Under the pieces are notes generated by a model. It searched no databases. It was not told the DNA's origin and was given only the letters and a program-made list of their open reading frames with translations. Below, piece by piece: positions 11,617 through 23,507 of a DNA stretch of 64,000 nt. A program made the translations under genes and the position numbers. The DNA comes from Fomes fomentarius. Taxonomy: Eukaryota; Basidiomycota; Agaricomycetes; Polyporales; Polyporaceae. The stretch spans positions 930,001 through 994,000 of the forward strand of contig JABYQN010000008.1 in assembly GCA_022606135.1 (NCBI GenBank), written 5' to 3'. The stretch's first letter is position 1. The number at the start of each line of letters is the position of its first letter.

Positions 11617-14253
11617 GAAACGAGAGCAGGGCCGGGATGAGATCAAGGCTGAGAGACCTCCGAATCAAGCTCAAGGTTCGGAGCAAATTGAGAACGTGTG
11701 ATCATGAACTCTATCTATACTGTGCTACATGCTCTGGTGCGAGCAGAGACAGACGAAGCGATATCGCAGACCGACTCGAGAGAGGTTGGACCGTGGTGCA
11801 CAGCGCGAGAGGGCCTGTACAGCTCGCCATATAGATCAAAAATATAGAGCAGATCACAGCAGGAGACAAAGACGAGGAAAGATTCCCGCGGAGGGATAGA
11901 CACAGGTCGACTTTGGTGAGCGTAGAGATAGCCGAGACGAGAGTCTACGGAGCTGCGCCACGTGGCTTATATCGGACCGACCGCCGGCGATGTGCGTCTA
12001 TGGTGCGCAGTTTGCCAGTCTTGCTTCTGGTCGGCGACACTGGAATCCGACCACAGGAGTGAGCCTCCGCATCCAAAGCAGCTCCTTCACGGTCTGGCTG
12101 GCTCCTGCTGAGTTACGCTGTTCGAGCCTTATTGACACACTGCCAACCCGGAGCAGAGGCTGCACTCAAAGTTGACATAGGGATGTGCACCGAGAGGTCG
12201 AAAGCAAAAATTTCGTAATAAGTGAAGTCTGCGATTTAGACGCTCACAATCATTGAAGGGACATTGACCATGGTAAGTAACGATCACAAAATCTTGCTTA
12301 CCGAACCGATATCATAGGATATGTCTCCGGGACATCCTCGGCGGATTTCCTACGGACAGATATGACATGATGGATGCATCTGGCTGTCTAGGGATTTTAG
12401 GAAGTGAAGTGGTCGTGGACAACCCGGTCAGCTGTCGAAGCTTATATCATCAGCGAGGCATGATATGTTTGTTGTTGTTGAGTCGGACGACATGGGGCGC
12501 AGTTGAAAGAGGCGAGGATCTCGCCGCAGGACGACCACGGGCACTACGGATAGCTAGATGGTCACCCACGGTCTCGATACGTGTCGACTACTTCATCCAA
12601 CAAGATACGGAAATTCGATTTTGATCTGGGGGCGCGGCGCATAGGCGAGAGGGAGTGGTTGTTATACGGGGACTTGAGCGTGCAGTCACGAAGGAGGAGA
12701 GTGAAGAGAATGAGAGAATGCATATCGTCAGGAGAGGAAGGTGATGCGTAGTGTACTGCATTGCTGTCGGAAGGCATCGTATGACATGCACGTTATCCGA
12801 GAAGCCGAACGAGGGTATTCAAGTGTCTGGTCCGGGCGAAATTGACGATCATATGAGGTGTATCATGCTCCTGTGTGGCGGAGGAGGCAGTATGACAGAC
12901 CGACTTGAGTGACAGGTCGTACGACAGAAGAGCAGGACCACACAAGGCATAGACATTGGCGGAATAGACGGTGTATCGATCCCGGTGGTGGACAAGAGAA
13001 TACCTGACTGGTAGAGAGATTAATTCCTCGGAACCTCGCAAGTAGAGGACGAGATGTAGCCGCTCGAGCGCGGTAGCTGGACTAGGAGTTTGCAACGCTT
13101 CCAGACCAACAGCTTGGTGCATAAGCAGAATGCGACCTGTATACCAGCAGTTGATTCTCGAAGGCCTATTCACGTACCGTGTGAGGCGTCTTGTAGTGGG
13201 CGAGGTCCGAGGACCTCTGCGAATTCGCAAGTTGTAATTTGCGCGACAGCGTCACCATACGCTGTAGGTCACGGCATACAAACGACAAACAACGCCGTAT
13301 ATCAGCTTTGATAAGTAGGGAGCACATGAAGAATTAGTACCACTGTCATTGTCAATGACTTCAACGAATCGACGTGGAACGTTGAAGTCAATATCACAGG
13401 CTTCACAAACAACCCCAAGTACAGGCACTGCCCCTCAAGCGGATGGGCGCTTCTGTAGATTTTTCTGACGGTGACGTTGAACGCTCTCCCCCCATCCCTC
13501 CGAACGGACAGGCTGCATACAAAGAGAACCCTAACGCTGCTGTAGCTCATACTACATACACAGATAGCTTTTTAACACCATGACCTGAGTAAGCAGTATT
13601 TGGCCCGTTTCAATATGAAACGACAGCTTGAACTGTGACAAGTTACTTACTAAGGTCTGGGTTCAGAACTTTCTCTCTTTTGCAGATCATGTCTTGATAT
13701 GGTTACTCTACTCGGTTACTCAGACCCACAGCATAGGATGTGAGACCACGAGGTCGAGTGTGCCACCCGGCTGTGCCACTCGCCGAACATGCAGAATGCA
13801 TCGTGCGAGTCGCGCACACAATCTGCGAATGGGCACGCCTGAACATGCATATCCAAACGAAGCTAGAAAGGCACATTGCAAAGCGGTAAGAATCGTAGAT
13901 CCTACCTAAATCTCACATCTTGGAGATTGTATGGGATCCAATCGGCGTCGATCCATTGTTGCTAGACGTATCCTAACAGGGTGATCATTCATTGCGGCCT
14001 TCTACAAACGTGTCCCATCTCCTCTACCTCCCTCCCTCTCATGTATGTCAATTGCCACATTGCGCTTAGACCATTACCAAATCAGGTAATGCCTGTATTG
14101 AACGTCGGGGACTCGCACGCCCTACGCTCGAACGGCTTTGTGCGAGTGGCACATTGACATAAATCCCCTGAGTTTCTAGGCGAATCAGCACCCTCGCCGC
14201 GTCCTCTACTTTGATGCGCTTGACTACAGGTGTCCTCGTAGACCGCTATCTCC
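11617..14253. other. 2.6-kb intergenic region
   Basis: No recognisable gene. The longest frame (145 codons, minus, 12793-13230) shows no motif. A 22-nt sequence at 13760-13781 is exactly repeated in inverse orientation at 3700-3721. Confidence 0.5.
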
Positions 14254-15179
14254 ATGCCGATCAGCAGCAACCTCACCTTCATACGCAGCAGCCGCAGAAG
14301 CACTTATGTGATCGAAGAGGCTGTAAGTCTTCCCTATCCCTACCATAATAGTCTTCTCACGTGTTTCTCTAGCATGAGTCTTATTTCACGCTCCCTCACG
14401 CTACTGCCACAGCCACAGCAGGTGCTCGGCACCGTCCCAAGGCTGGACAACGGCAGTCGTACCCACAGCCTATCCGGGCACTTCCTTCCATTTTTCCTCC
14501 CCATCCGGTCATCTACACAACATCTGCACCTGCACACGCGGCGCCACCCGCTGCATCGCTCAGCGCAATCAATGTTGCCGCGTCTACATCACCTGCCGCG
14601 CCAATCACTAGTCGTCCGACCGCTTCGCCTACTACAGTCGATGCGACACCAGTCCCCGCACGTCAGGAAGAGAAACCCTCCTATAGACTCGCAAGGTAAG
14701 CTCTTGGTTCGCTGCGGAGCATCCTATGACTCCGAGACTCGCGAGTTACTTACAATCAGAACAGACAGCCACTCCTATACAGACCGACAGAGCACAAGAT
14801 ACACGGCTATGGGACAGAGAAAGCCATCGGTTACACCAGTGAAGCACCTGCCCCCATCGACCACCCGCCCGTCGAGTTGAGGCCTTCGGAACATGCGACG
14901 CTGTATGTTCACCGGCACAGCTACGGGCGACAAGTATGGATGTACAATCGGTACGCTCGTTTCCACGCGGGTGAACGAGGCGAGGCATCGGTCTCTATGG
15001 CGTGCGCTGCTGGCGAGGGGGGCGTGTGGAAATCCGTCCAGGTTGGGCATCCGCACCCTAAATTGCATGGGTATGTGTTGGATATCAACGGCTGCGGCGA
15101 GGCAAAGTGGGTGAAGAAGACGACTGCGCAGAGGCGCGCTAAGGAGAGGAAGCGAGCGGAGGCAGCTGGTGAGCGGTGA
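14254..15179 (+). CDS. Hypothetical protein, Ala/Pro/Thr-rich
   Basis: Not recognised. Three exons fit standard splice sites and frame: 14254-14322, 14373-14695 and 14765-15179, summing to 807 nt (268 aa). Residues about 30-130 are low-complexity and rich in Ala, Pro, Thr and Ser, like a disordered linker. The last exon encodes a more ordered segment (for example LRPSEHATLYVHRHSYG) and ends in a basic helix-like tail (QRRAKERKRAE). No signal peptide or membrane span is evident. The exon sum divisible by three and a conserved-looking final exon support a real gene. The first exon is the least certain part, and an upstream exon could exist. Confidence 0.55.
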
Positions 15180-15940
15180 TATGTCTGAATAACAGCGAGT
15201 CTATGTGCGGATACGGCTTCGATTGTACTGCATGTGTGAATGTGTATGACCTGTCTGTGGTCATTCTCTATAAACGCTGGCTAATGGACCATGGACCACA
15301 AGTCTACACTTATGGCAGGGATTCTCGGTCAGATCTTGCAGACGCGGAGGTTGTATTCCCGGGCAGGCGACTTAAACAATGATCCCAACTCTCAAGATAT
15401 ACAATCCGAATCCTAAACGTTTGGCATTCGGTGGCCCTGTGAGAACGATTGGCTCGTGTTGACAGCTCTGGGCTGCCGTGGCGCCAGAGGTGACCCAGTA
15501 GTAAGATTGCATCGTGGGTACGGTCCTCAGTCTATTTTACGCATGGTCACGATGCGCGGATAATATTCGGTATTCATAACGGCTCACTGTATCCAAATAG
15601 GAGATTTCCGGATTCAAATCGGTTCATGCGTGCAGAGTATCAGGCGACCTTCCCTGTACTACTACACCGAACAGAAGCTCGCCCATATGAGCCACAACCG
15701 ATGCTCCAGTACTAATCGCCCGTCACCTGGCAAGCGATCATGAGCTGTTGTGTCAAAGTTGACTTCCTACCTTTGACATCCTGGCACGAGGGAAGCAGCC
15801 TGCAAAGGAAGGGACCAGTGTGACGTCTATAACACATCATATACAGTACATGCTTCCAAGCCACACCCGATGCTGAATAACACCTCGTGTTCACTGACTT
15901 GCAGACACCCCGCTGAGGAATCGTGGCTACTTACCGGGTT
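15180..15940. other. Intergenic
   Basis: Nothing recognised between two genes that face each other at their 3' ends. Confidence 0.5.
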
Positions 15941-17988
15941 TTACTGCGTATTCCCTGCATATGCGTTCTCCCGCGCACCCAGTATCAAAGCGTCTGCCCA
16001 TGCAGAGCGTGGTTTGATTGTGCAACGACAATCTTCGGGGTACCTGTACAGTAACTCAGTGCACGTAACAAGGCGAGAAACCATGCAGCGACTCACGTTA
16101 CCAGGCCATCTGACATCTGCGGCTCGATTTTGATGGGCTTCCCACCCTCGCCAATCGCGGGAGTGAGGTCAAAGACGTGTAGGAGCGACGCAGTGTTGAT
16201 GAACAGCCCATTTTCTGCATAGTAGCGCCCCGGACAGATCCGTCTTCCATATCCAAAGACAAAGGTCGAAGGGTCGAGCACTGTCGGATCGAGCTGCCCG
16301 TCCTTCAGGAAGCGCTCCGGGCGGTACGATTCTGGGTCTTCGTACACCTCAGGATCGTGCATGCATGCCCTAAAAATGCCACGGTCAGAGAGGCAACTGC
16401 GAGGACACGATGTTATTAGAGCACCATGTGTTAGGTACTATGACCGTCCCAGCTGGGATAAAGTATCCATGGAACTCGTCATCGGCGACAGTGCAGTGCG
16501 GGACGGAGAGTGGGATCACGTTCTGCCACCGGAGAGATTCCTTGACGATTGCATTGACGTACGGGAGCGAGCCTCGGTCTTCCCAGTCTGGAAGGCGATT
16601 TGGGCCAACAACTGCATCCAGTTCGGCCTGAGCTTTCTTCAGGACCTCGGGATAGAGCGACATCGCGAGGAAGGTAGTCTGAACGGAGGAGAACATCTAA
16701 CCATTTCGAGAACAAAGGTAGTGAGGGCAAGGTAGATGATAGGCTGCAGGTGCCACTGACCGTGTCAGAACCACCTGTGAAGTACGCGTGTCACAGAAGA
16801 AGAACGTAAGGGTGCGTGTGAGCTGCGGTCATAGATGTACACGTGCCTAGCAAAGCCACTGCCGCAACGTTCTTTACGATATCTTCTTCTTCTTGATAGA
16901 CAGCCTCAATGTGTGCATATTGAGATATCTTCCTCAGAAGCTTGCCAACGACTGAATCGTGCTCCTCGTGCTCCACCTATCCTCCGAGTCCGATCAGATT
17001 CTGCTCTTGAAGAGGCAGTGCCCTTACCATCTCCTCCTTGACACGGGCGATAGCTACTTCCTTGAGTGACCCTGCCGCACTGCGCCATTGAGGGGACTTG
17101 AAACGGAGCTCCGGGCCCAGAAAATAGGACGGGAGATGTTGGAGGAAGGGCATGAACTCGACGAGGAACTTGCCTGGCGGCAGCCCCTGAGAGATCCCGT
17201 CCTGGGCTTGGTCAACCCACGTCATCTGGTTCTCAATGTCCGTCTCTACGTCATTATGGTATATCACCTTGACAATTGCTGCAGAGAACGTGCTAGGAAG
17301 AGGTATTGTCTGGGATTCAGTAGATACATGACGGGAGAGAGACGTGCTCACTATCGGATGTGCTTCTGGAATTGGGACGGATCCGTGAGAAGTCTATGGA
17401 GGAATCGATGTGCTGAGGCACGTTGAATGGGTCTGTAGTCCGAAATGACAGTCGGGTGAAAATACTGCCAGAATGCGCGCCTGTGACGTCGCCACCACTG
17501 TCCGTAAGGAATAAATGCGAAGTTGATATGGGCTCCAACACTACTTTGCGATCAGCAACACAGCCAACAGTCAGAACCTCATACCCGCCAACACTTACAG
17601 CTCAACAAGAGGGGTATATGCACGATCAGATGAGTTTGCGGCACGTTTTTCAAGATATTCAGATATGACTTCTGCGCTCCCGAGGACGAGGATGTGCCGA
17701 CCCAGAACCTCTAGGTGCATGATGTTACCTACCGAAGTGGGGTTCTCAGTCTAATTCTTGGAGTACAGGCATACGTCGCTCACCATATCTTGCGCACAGA
17801 GCCCGGTAGCCCTCCCAGGCCTTGAACTTGGGAGTGTCAAGCATATTTCCGATGAACGGTATCGGTCGAGGACCAGGTGGGAGAGGACGGCCGCGGGTAC
17901 GGGCTCTCCAGTCCAAGAGAGAACGGGCGTAGACCAGTGCTAGGATCGCACTGGCTACGCAGCTCGTTGTAATCAAGAGAGACAACAT
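15941..17988 (-). CDS. Cytochrome P450 (group 1)
   Basis: Complete P450 with the group 1 exon plan. N-terminal anchor (MLSLLITTSC...), PLPPGPRPIPFIGN, a long central exon (about 17037-17290, MTWVDQAQDG), an acidic exon near 16860-16975, a 14-nt I-helix exon (GGSDT) near 16760-16775, the K-helix KESLRW near 16540, YRPERF and FGYGRRICPGRYYAENGLF near 16200-16260. The last exon is RYPEDCRCTIKPRS, ending at TAA, 15941. All key residues including the haem cysteine are intact. A TATA-like element lies about 50 nt upstream of the ATG, and an AAACCC-type repeat sits 105-145 nt upstream. Substrate unknown. Confidence 0.92.
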
Positions 17989-18033
17989 ACTATCTAGGAG
18001 GATGAGGAACAGAGATTTCGACCCTTGACGTCC

Positions 18034-18041
18034 TTATATAG
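18034..18041 (-). promoter_or_regulatory. TATA box for P450 at 15941-17988
   Basis: TATATAAG on the minus strand, ending 46 nt upstream of the ATG. Similar spacing occurs at the two next minus-strand P450s. Confidence 0.55.
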
Positions 18042-18094
18042 CGCGATACGAATTCACGAAGAGTGGTAGACCCATAGGGAAACTAGACTTCTCA

Positions 18095-18134
18095 TCGCAA
18101 ACCCAAACCCAAACCGCAAACCCAAACCGCAAAC
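18095..18134. repeat. AAACCC/AAACCG short tandem repeat
   Basis: About six units alternating between CAAACC followed by C or G, located in the promoter of the P450 that starts at 17988. It resembles a plant-type telomere unit but differs from the usual fungal TTAGGG. Confidence 0.75.
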
Positions 18135-18489
18135 GTGAGAGTCGATATATAACAGATGACACTTGCGGAACGTTCAAGAGTCAAAGTGCAGCCATAACCA
18201 GCGTGTCAGTGGGGTCCTTGGAATCAGAGCGGCCGAACAGCTAACCCCGTTCATGCCTTTTGGGGCTCTGTGGTCACGGTATCGATCGTGTACCCGCAAG
18301 GACCAAGGATTCCCCAGACTTGATGTGATGAGGATGAGGATTACTTATCAGTGTCCCGTCTTGTGGCAATGTCAGTGCCCCCAGTGACAGCGGTATTAGT
18401 GTGCAACGGCCCCTATCCTCGAGATACCTACATGTTGAAAATTAACACATCTCATGTGTCTAGGGATTGATCACATATATGCTGTACGT

Positions 18490-19700
18490 GTGGAAGGCGT
18501 CCGTCTGTAGACCTCTACAGTCCGGATAACACGACCATTCTCGTCGTCGAACGGTTGGCCAACGTCAAGGACATGACACGCACGGGCCACATTGATAGAA
18601 GCTCGTCCAGCGACCAGGGCATATTACGTTGCCGTTTCGTGACGCTAGTGAAGGTGACGATGTCCAATAACATAAGACTCACTTGCGTCAATATCCGAAC
18701 ACAAAAAACCGGACGGGTTGCGGACTCTAGGTACAAGCTTCCCGTTATGAAATGCTGAAAATACTCGTCCAGATACCTGTGGACCGTGAACACATGATCT
18801 AGAACTGAGCATCAAATCCATTCACGCGAGACTTCTGTGCACGGGGACGTACCATGTCCGGCGTGTTATTTCTGGGCTGAGTGACATGGCTAGAAACAAG
18901 GTCGACAAGGTGGAGAAAGTCTTGAAGCTTGATGGATGGATAATTCACTCCCCTGCCTTCTTTGGAGACTCCCCCTGCCTTCTTGATCACCAGCTCCTCG
19001 TCACTGGGGTAAACTCCCGGACCCTGCCACTGGGCATCATCCGCCCTATCGCCCACTTGGACACCTCTGGCCGGTCATTCGATCAAAGTTCGTTACAACA
19101 ACTCGGTATATATGATATACCCACAGTATGCGCTTTGACATAGTCATAGGGCAAACGTTTGAGCCTCTGAGGAGTCCGCCGGTGAACCACGTCGGAAGAA
19201 GACAGCAAGAAAAGCAAGAACTCCACCAGGAACAGGACCGTGCGCCGGTCCCTCCAGTCCAGTTTCGCCACAGAGTACACGCCATCCTGATCTCCAGCGT
19301 CGATGCCTTATCCATACAATCCAGCAAAGGCACTTCGCAGGGCAGCAGACGCACATCAGCCAGGGTTCAGATGAGAGAGAACGCGTGTCAGACACTCAGC
19401 ACCGTGTGATGACTGGAGTGTGGCCTGACTTCAACCCCGCGCCGTTTCTCGAAGAATCTGTGCAGCTCCGCGGAGCGGTACTCCATCGCCCTTCTTCTGA
19501 TGGAAGTCACGGTGCTACCAGAACCAACGCCTATGGCGCCTCCGTGCACTAAGAATTGGTCATACCGTATGAGACCGACAGCTATCCGGCACCAGGTGCA
19601 TCAAGAAGCCCACAAACATCCGGCAAGACGTACTCACAGCTCTGTCACGGGGCTCCTGGTCCCATCGGAGGTAGTCGCGGATCGTTTGTCACATTGAGGA
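18490..19700 (-). pseudogene. Decayed cytochrome P450 (group 2)
   Basis: Short collinear P450 blocks survive in shifting frames. At about 19630-19690 there is DKRSATTSDGTRSPVTEL (the end of exon 2 in paralogs). RRRAMEYRSAEL is at about 19450-19530, VEFLLFLL at about 19200-19260, and TFSTLSTLFLAMSLSPEI at about 18860-18915. FITGSLYLESATRP is at about 18690-18740, and ASINVARACHVLDVGQPFDD at about 18530-18600. The K-helix ExxR region is missing and no CxG haem loop is readable. Most similar to the adjacent gene at 20257. It cannot make a functional enzyme. Confidence 0.8.
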
Positions 19701-20256
19701 TCTCGCAGATCGCTTATCGTGCTGTTTACAACGAGGATAGACTATCCAAGAACATTGACATGTACAATATTCTCTGTGAGATACATCTATCTCGATGGGT
19801 TCGCAGGCTCACCGGATTGTGGGCAGAGATCTCGATAGTTCGTCGATCACGATACTAGCAAACCGCGCCGTGCTGGTGAGAGGAGGTCAACAGCTTGAGT
19901 AATGACCTGTGGCCGCGGCGATGCCAGACAGAACGAGATCAAAAAATTTTGAACAAGGCAGAAAGCGAAGTTGAAATGTGGCGGCCCAATGGTGTCACTT
20001 GCTACCAGCGCCTTCGATAAGCGCTGTGGCGCCCACTGGAGCGCCTGCCGTAAGTAGCTCTGAGCTTGTATCGGCGTAGTCAGTTCTATAACCGTATCCG
20101 TCCTCCATCCTAGTGAGGCCTGAGTAGAGATACAATATATTTCTACTTCTTCATATAACTTCGCAAAAGCGTACAAGAATTTACAACTTAATATTCCGAC
20201 TACTGCCCCACCAGTACCCGTTCGGGTCCTATTGATACCCCCAAAGCGATATGTTA
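19701..20256. other. Intergenic
   Basis: May contain the lost first exon of the decayed P450. No other feature seen. Confidence 0.4.
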
Positions 20257-22267
20257 TCATACAGACGTCCGGATGAGGTGCTCCGCTTGTGTGGAGCGGG
20301 GCTTGATTGTACATCGCGCGTCCTCGGGATAGCTGTCAACCAATATCATCCCCACTATGAGCGCTCACGTATACTAGGACCAAGCATAAACGCACGTAAG
20401 CAGCCCATCGGACATGGCAGGACGGATGGCAATCGGATCCCCGTTTTCGTCCAGTGGCGGAGTGATGTCGAAGACGTGCAACATAGATGCCACGTTGATG
20501 AACAAAGAAGCTTCCGCGAAATGTTTTCCGGCACAGAGTCTAGCACAGGCGTGAGTATAAAGTGAATATTAGGATTTTAGGATCGAAACAAACCTTTTAC
20601 CGAAGCCGAAGACGAATTTGGCAGGGTCTCTGACAGATGTATCTAGATTCCCGTTCTCAGAGATAAAGCGCTCCGGACGGAACACGTCTGGGTCCTTATA
20701 CTCCTCGGGATCATGCATGTAAGCCCTTGGTACGACCAAGCATCAGCACTAGTGCCGCACAGATGTATAGTGCAAGTCAAATAGGGACCGACCAGATATT
20801 CGGCAAAATGAGAGTTCCCTTGGGAATGAAATAGCCATTGAACTCGTCATCTTGAGTCAGGCGATGCGGAACACCGAGTGGGATGACATTCTGCCAACGA
20901 AGGGCCTCCTTGATGATCGCATTCACGTACACGAGTTGAGGCCTATCCGAGAAGTCCGGAAGACGGTCTCTGCCGACGACAGTGTCCAGTTCTGCTTGCG
21001 CCTTTCGCAACACAGCTGGGTAGAGCGACATCGCAAGAAGGACAGTTTGGAGAGTCGAAAAGGTCTGGAATGCGTATGGGCATGCTTGTGGAGCGGCAGA
21101 GTACGAGGAACTGTTACATACCGTATCCGAGCCACCCTCGACAGCCACCGCGCCCACATTCTTCACAACATCCTCGTCCACAGCGTGTGATCCTTCTTCC
21201 GAGTCGTTATCATAATCTTCCAGGAGATGACCGATCACGCATTCCGGGCTTTCTCCTCGCATCTGCGGACGCCGTAAGGGTACGGAAGGGCATGCTTTGT
21301 ACTGCAGACCAATCTCACCCTTGCATCTTTGACGCCTTGGAATGGCGTATCCTTGAGAGCCTGTCCAGCCGCCCTCCATCTTGCAAACTTCCTCTGGAAG
21401 CCCGCGCCTGGTACCCATGCCGGGACATATTTGAGGAACGGCAGGAATTCTACCCAAAACTTGCCAGGGACGAGGCCCTGCGCTGGTCCTTCGAGCGCGA
21501 GGCCAATGAGGGAGACATACCGGTCACTCTCATCCTCAGCTTCTATGTCGTAGAAAATCTTCAGAACGCTCGCAGAGAACGTGCTAGTACCGCACCGTAT
21601 CAGAACGATGAATCGGGTATACGACGCAATGCACGACCTACAATCGTATATGATCCTTGAAACGCAACGGATCCAATAAGAGTCGAAGGAGGAATTTATG
21701 GGATGTAGCAAGGAGCACAGGGCGATACTCCACGACGTCCTTGGGGGAGAAGTGACGCTCGAAGGCGCGTCTGTGTATCTCCCAGCGCTCACCATACGGG
21801 TAGAACGCGAAATTCAGACCGGAACCCACGCTGTGGGCGACACTAGTTAACGCTGGTCCCGTCGGAGGTAGCGCCTACTCACAGCTCAACAAGATGCGAC
21901 TGCAGCTTATCCGCCGTGATCTCGCGCCGCTTTCGAAGATACTCTTCAGCGTCCTTGGCATTTCCGAGTATGATCAGGGGTGGGTACGTCGGGATGCGGA
22001 GCAGAAGAACATCGCCTATGGAATACATGTTCAGCTTCCCATCGCAACCCTTGAAACAATGGGCGACGGACCATATCTCGCACATAGATCGCGAAACCCT
22101 TCCCATGCCTTGAATCGCGGGATGTCGAGTATGTTGCCAATAAAAGGAAGGGGAATCGGCCCTGGTGGTAGCGGCCGTCCATGCGTTCGCGTCCTCCAGG
22201 CTACGGTGGACCAGACATAGTAGAGAAGAAGAGAAAAGATGAGTGATAACGCGACTGGGACAACCAT
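20257..22267 (-). CDS. Cytochrome P450 (group 2, I-helix intron lost)
   Basis: Complete P450. N-terminal anchor (MVVPVALSLIFSLLLYYVW), PLPPGPIPLPFIGN, substrate-recognition region YGERWEIHRRAF, and a long exon at about 21310-21580 with GLVPGKFWVEFLPFLKYVPAW. The I-helix GGSDT is followed by KEALRW near 20905, FRPERF, and a haem loop FGFGKR / LCAGKHFAEASLF split by an intron as in the other group 2 genes. The last exon ends SVAEHLIRTSV-like (QAEHLIRTSV), TGA at 20257. Unlike all its paralogs, GGSDT is fused to the preceding exon (VGAVAVEGGSDT), so the intron before the microexon has been lost. A TATA box lies about 40 nt upstream of the start. Confidence 0.9.
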
Positions 22268-22302
22268 GCGGGCGAGCGCGGGAGGCTGAAGCGGGGCATG
22301 GG

Positions 22303-22310
22303 ATTATATA
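22303..22310 (-). promoter_or_regulatory. TATA box for P450 at 20257-22267
   Basis: TATATAAT on the minus strand about 36 nt upstream of the ATG. Confidence 0.5.
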
Positions 22311-23507
22311 CGAAGGGCGGATTCGCAGGCAGACTTCGATACAATTGAGGAGAAGCGATGACGGGGTTCTGGACCTGCGAAGCCAGGCACGCGCTAGATG
22401 TAGAACCTAACTTCCAGCATAAGACCAGCGCCCGGCCACGATAGTGACACCGAGTACCAGTGCCGCATGGATAGGCTCGTGTATATTGAAACTTAGTAAT
22501 TTTGCAAGGGCGAGAAGGCAGAGAATTGGGGAACAAGCTTTCAGGCCACCCCGTGTCTGCCCTTCTGGGACTTCCTGTCCGATACAGTGGCCACTCTCGG
22601 TTAATCGAGGGGTTTAGATCGTGCAGAGCGATTCGTGTTGTCAAACACTCACCACCAAAGCCCCACTGTCCCGCCGTCTCATCGGGGACTGATGACAGTG
22701 TGTCAATGACTAGATCAGGCTGCAGAATCGAAGCATTACGGAAGAGGACGCACGCGGGATCTAGCGTTCCATATCAGCGACGATCATCTTAAGCACGGTC
22801 TGTTGTCAGCCCACGCCGCAGGCATATGCCCAGCGAATCGACGGACGAACGGGCTCGCGAGCGCAGCATGATTCGGGGAAGATCCCTCACAAGGGTAGAT
22901 GCTACCCACGCCAACGCATGTCATAGGCGTGCTGTAGGCCGATGGCGCATAAATAACGCAGATTCTCACACTCGTTTACCGAAGACCATCCCGCTGGAAC
23001 GCGGTGATTATTCATGAGGTTAAATGACTATAGACATGTCAGCGAAGAGCAGTGAAGCCGTCAATATGACACACCACATGTTCGGAGGCCCGGATGGGAC
23101 TAACCAGCTCTTGGATGTATCGTTGCCGATTGTACGCGAGCCTCGAGGTCCGGGGAATCGATGTGCCGTTATGTTGCTTCCTTATGGCCGCATGAACATA
23201 CCAAAATAGAAGGTGAGATCTAAGTTCTAGAGGGCCGCGGCTTGATGAGCCAGAACAGAGATCACCCCGCGGCCCGCGGACAGACAGCACATTGCTGTCT
23301 CTGAGATGAAGAAGCGGTATTATTTCAATATGCGAACCAAGAACCAACGGAACTCGAATTTGAGGGAACAGTTACGCGTTAACATATCGGCCAGTATACA
23401 CGGAATCGCGGAGACCACCGTTCGTTTGGAGCTGACGGAACGCAAGTAGTAGGTACTCGCTTTAGTTGTCGAGTGCAGGCATCCCTAGCTTTGAAGAATG
23501 GCGTGAA
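22311..23507. other. Intergenic
   Basis: Upstream of the 22267 start and downstream of the next P450. No gene recognised. Confidence 0.5.

Noticed and set aside
12793..13230. 145-codon minus-strand frame
   Set aside because: No motif, no splice partners, and composition unlike the verified exons.
18095..18134. Internal telomere
   Set aside because: Too short and the unit differs from the usual fungal TTAGGG.
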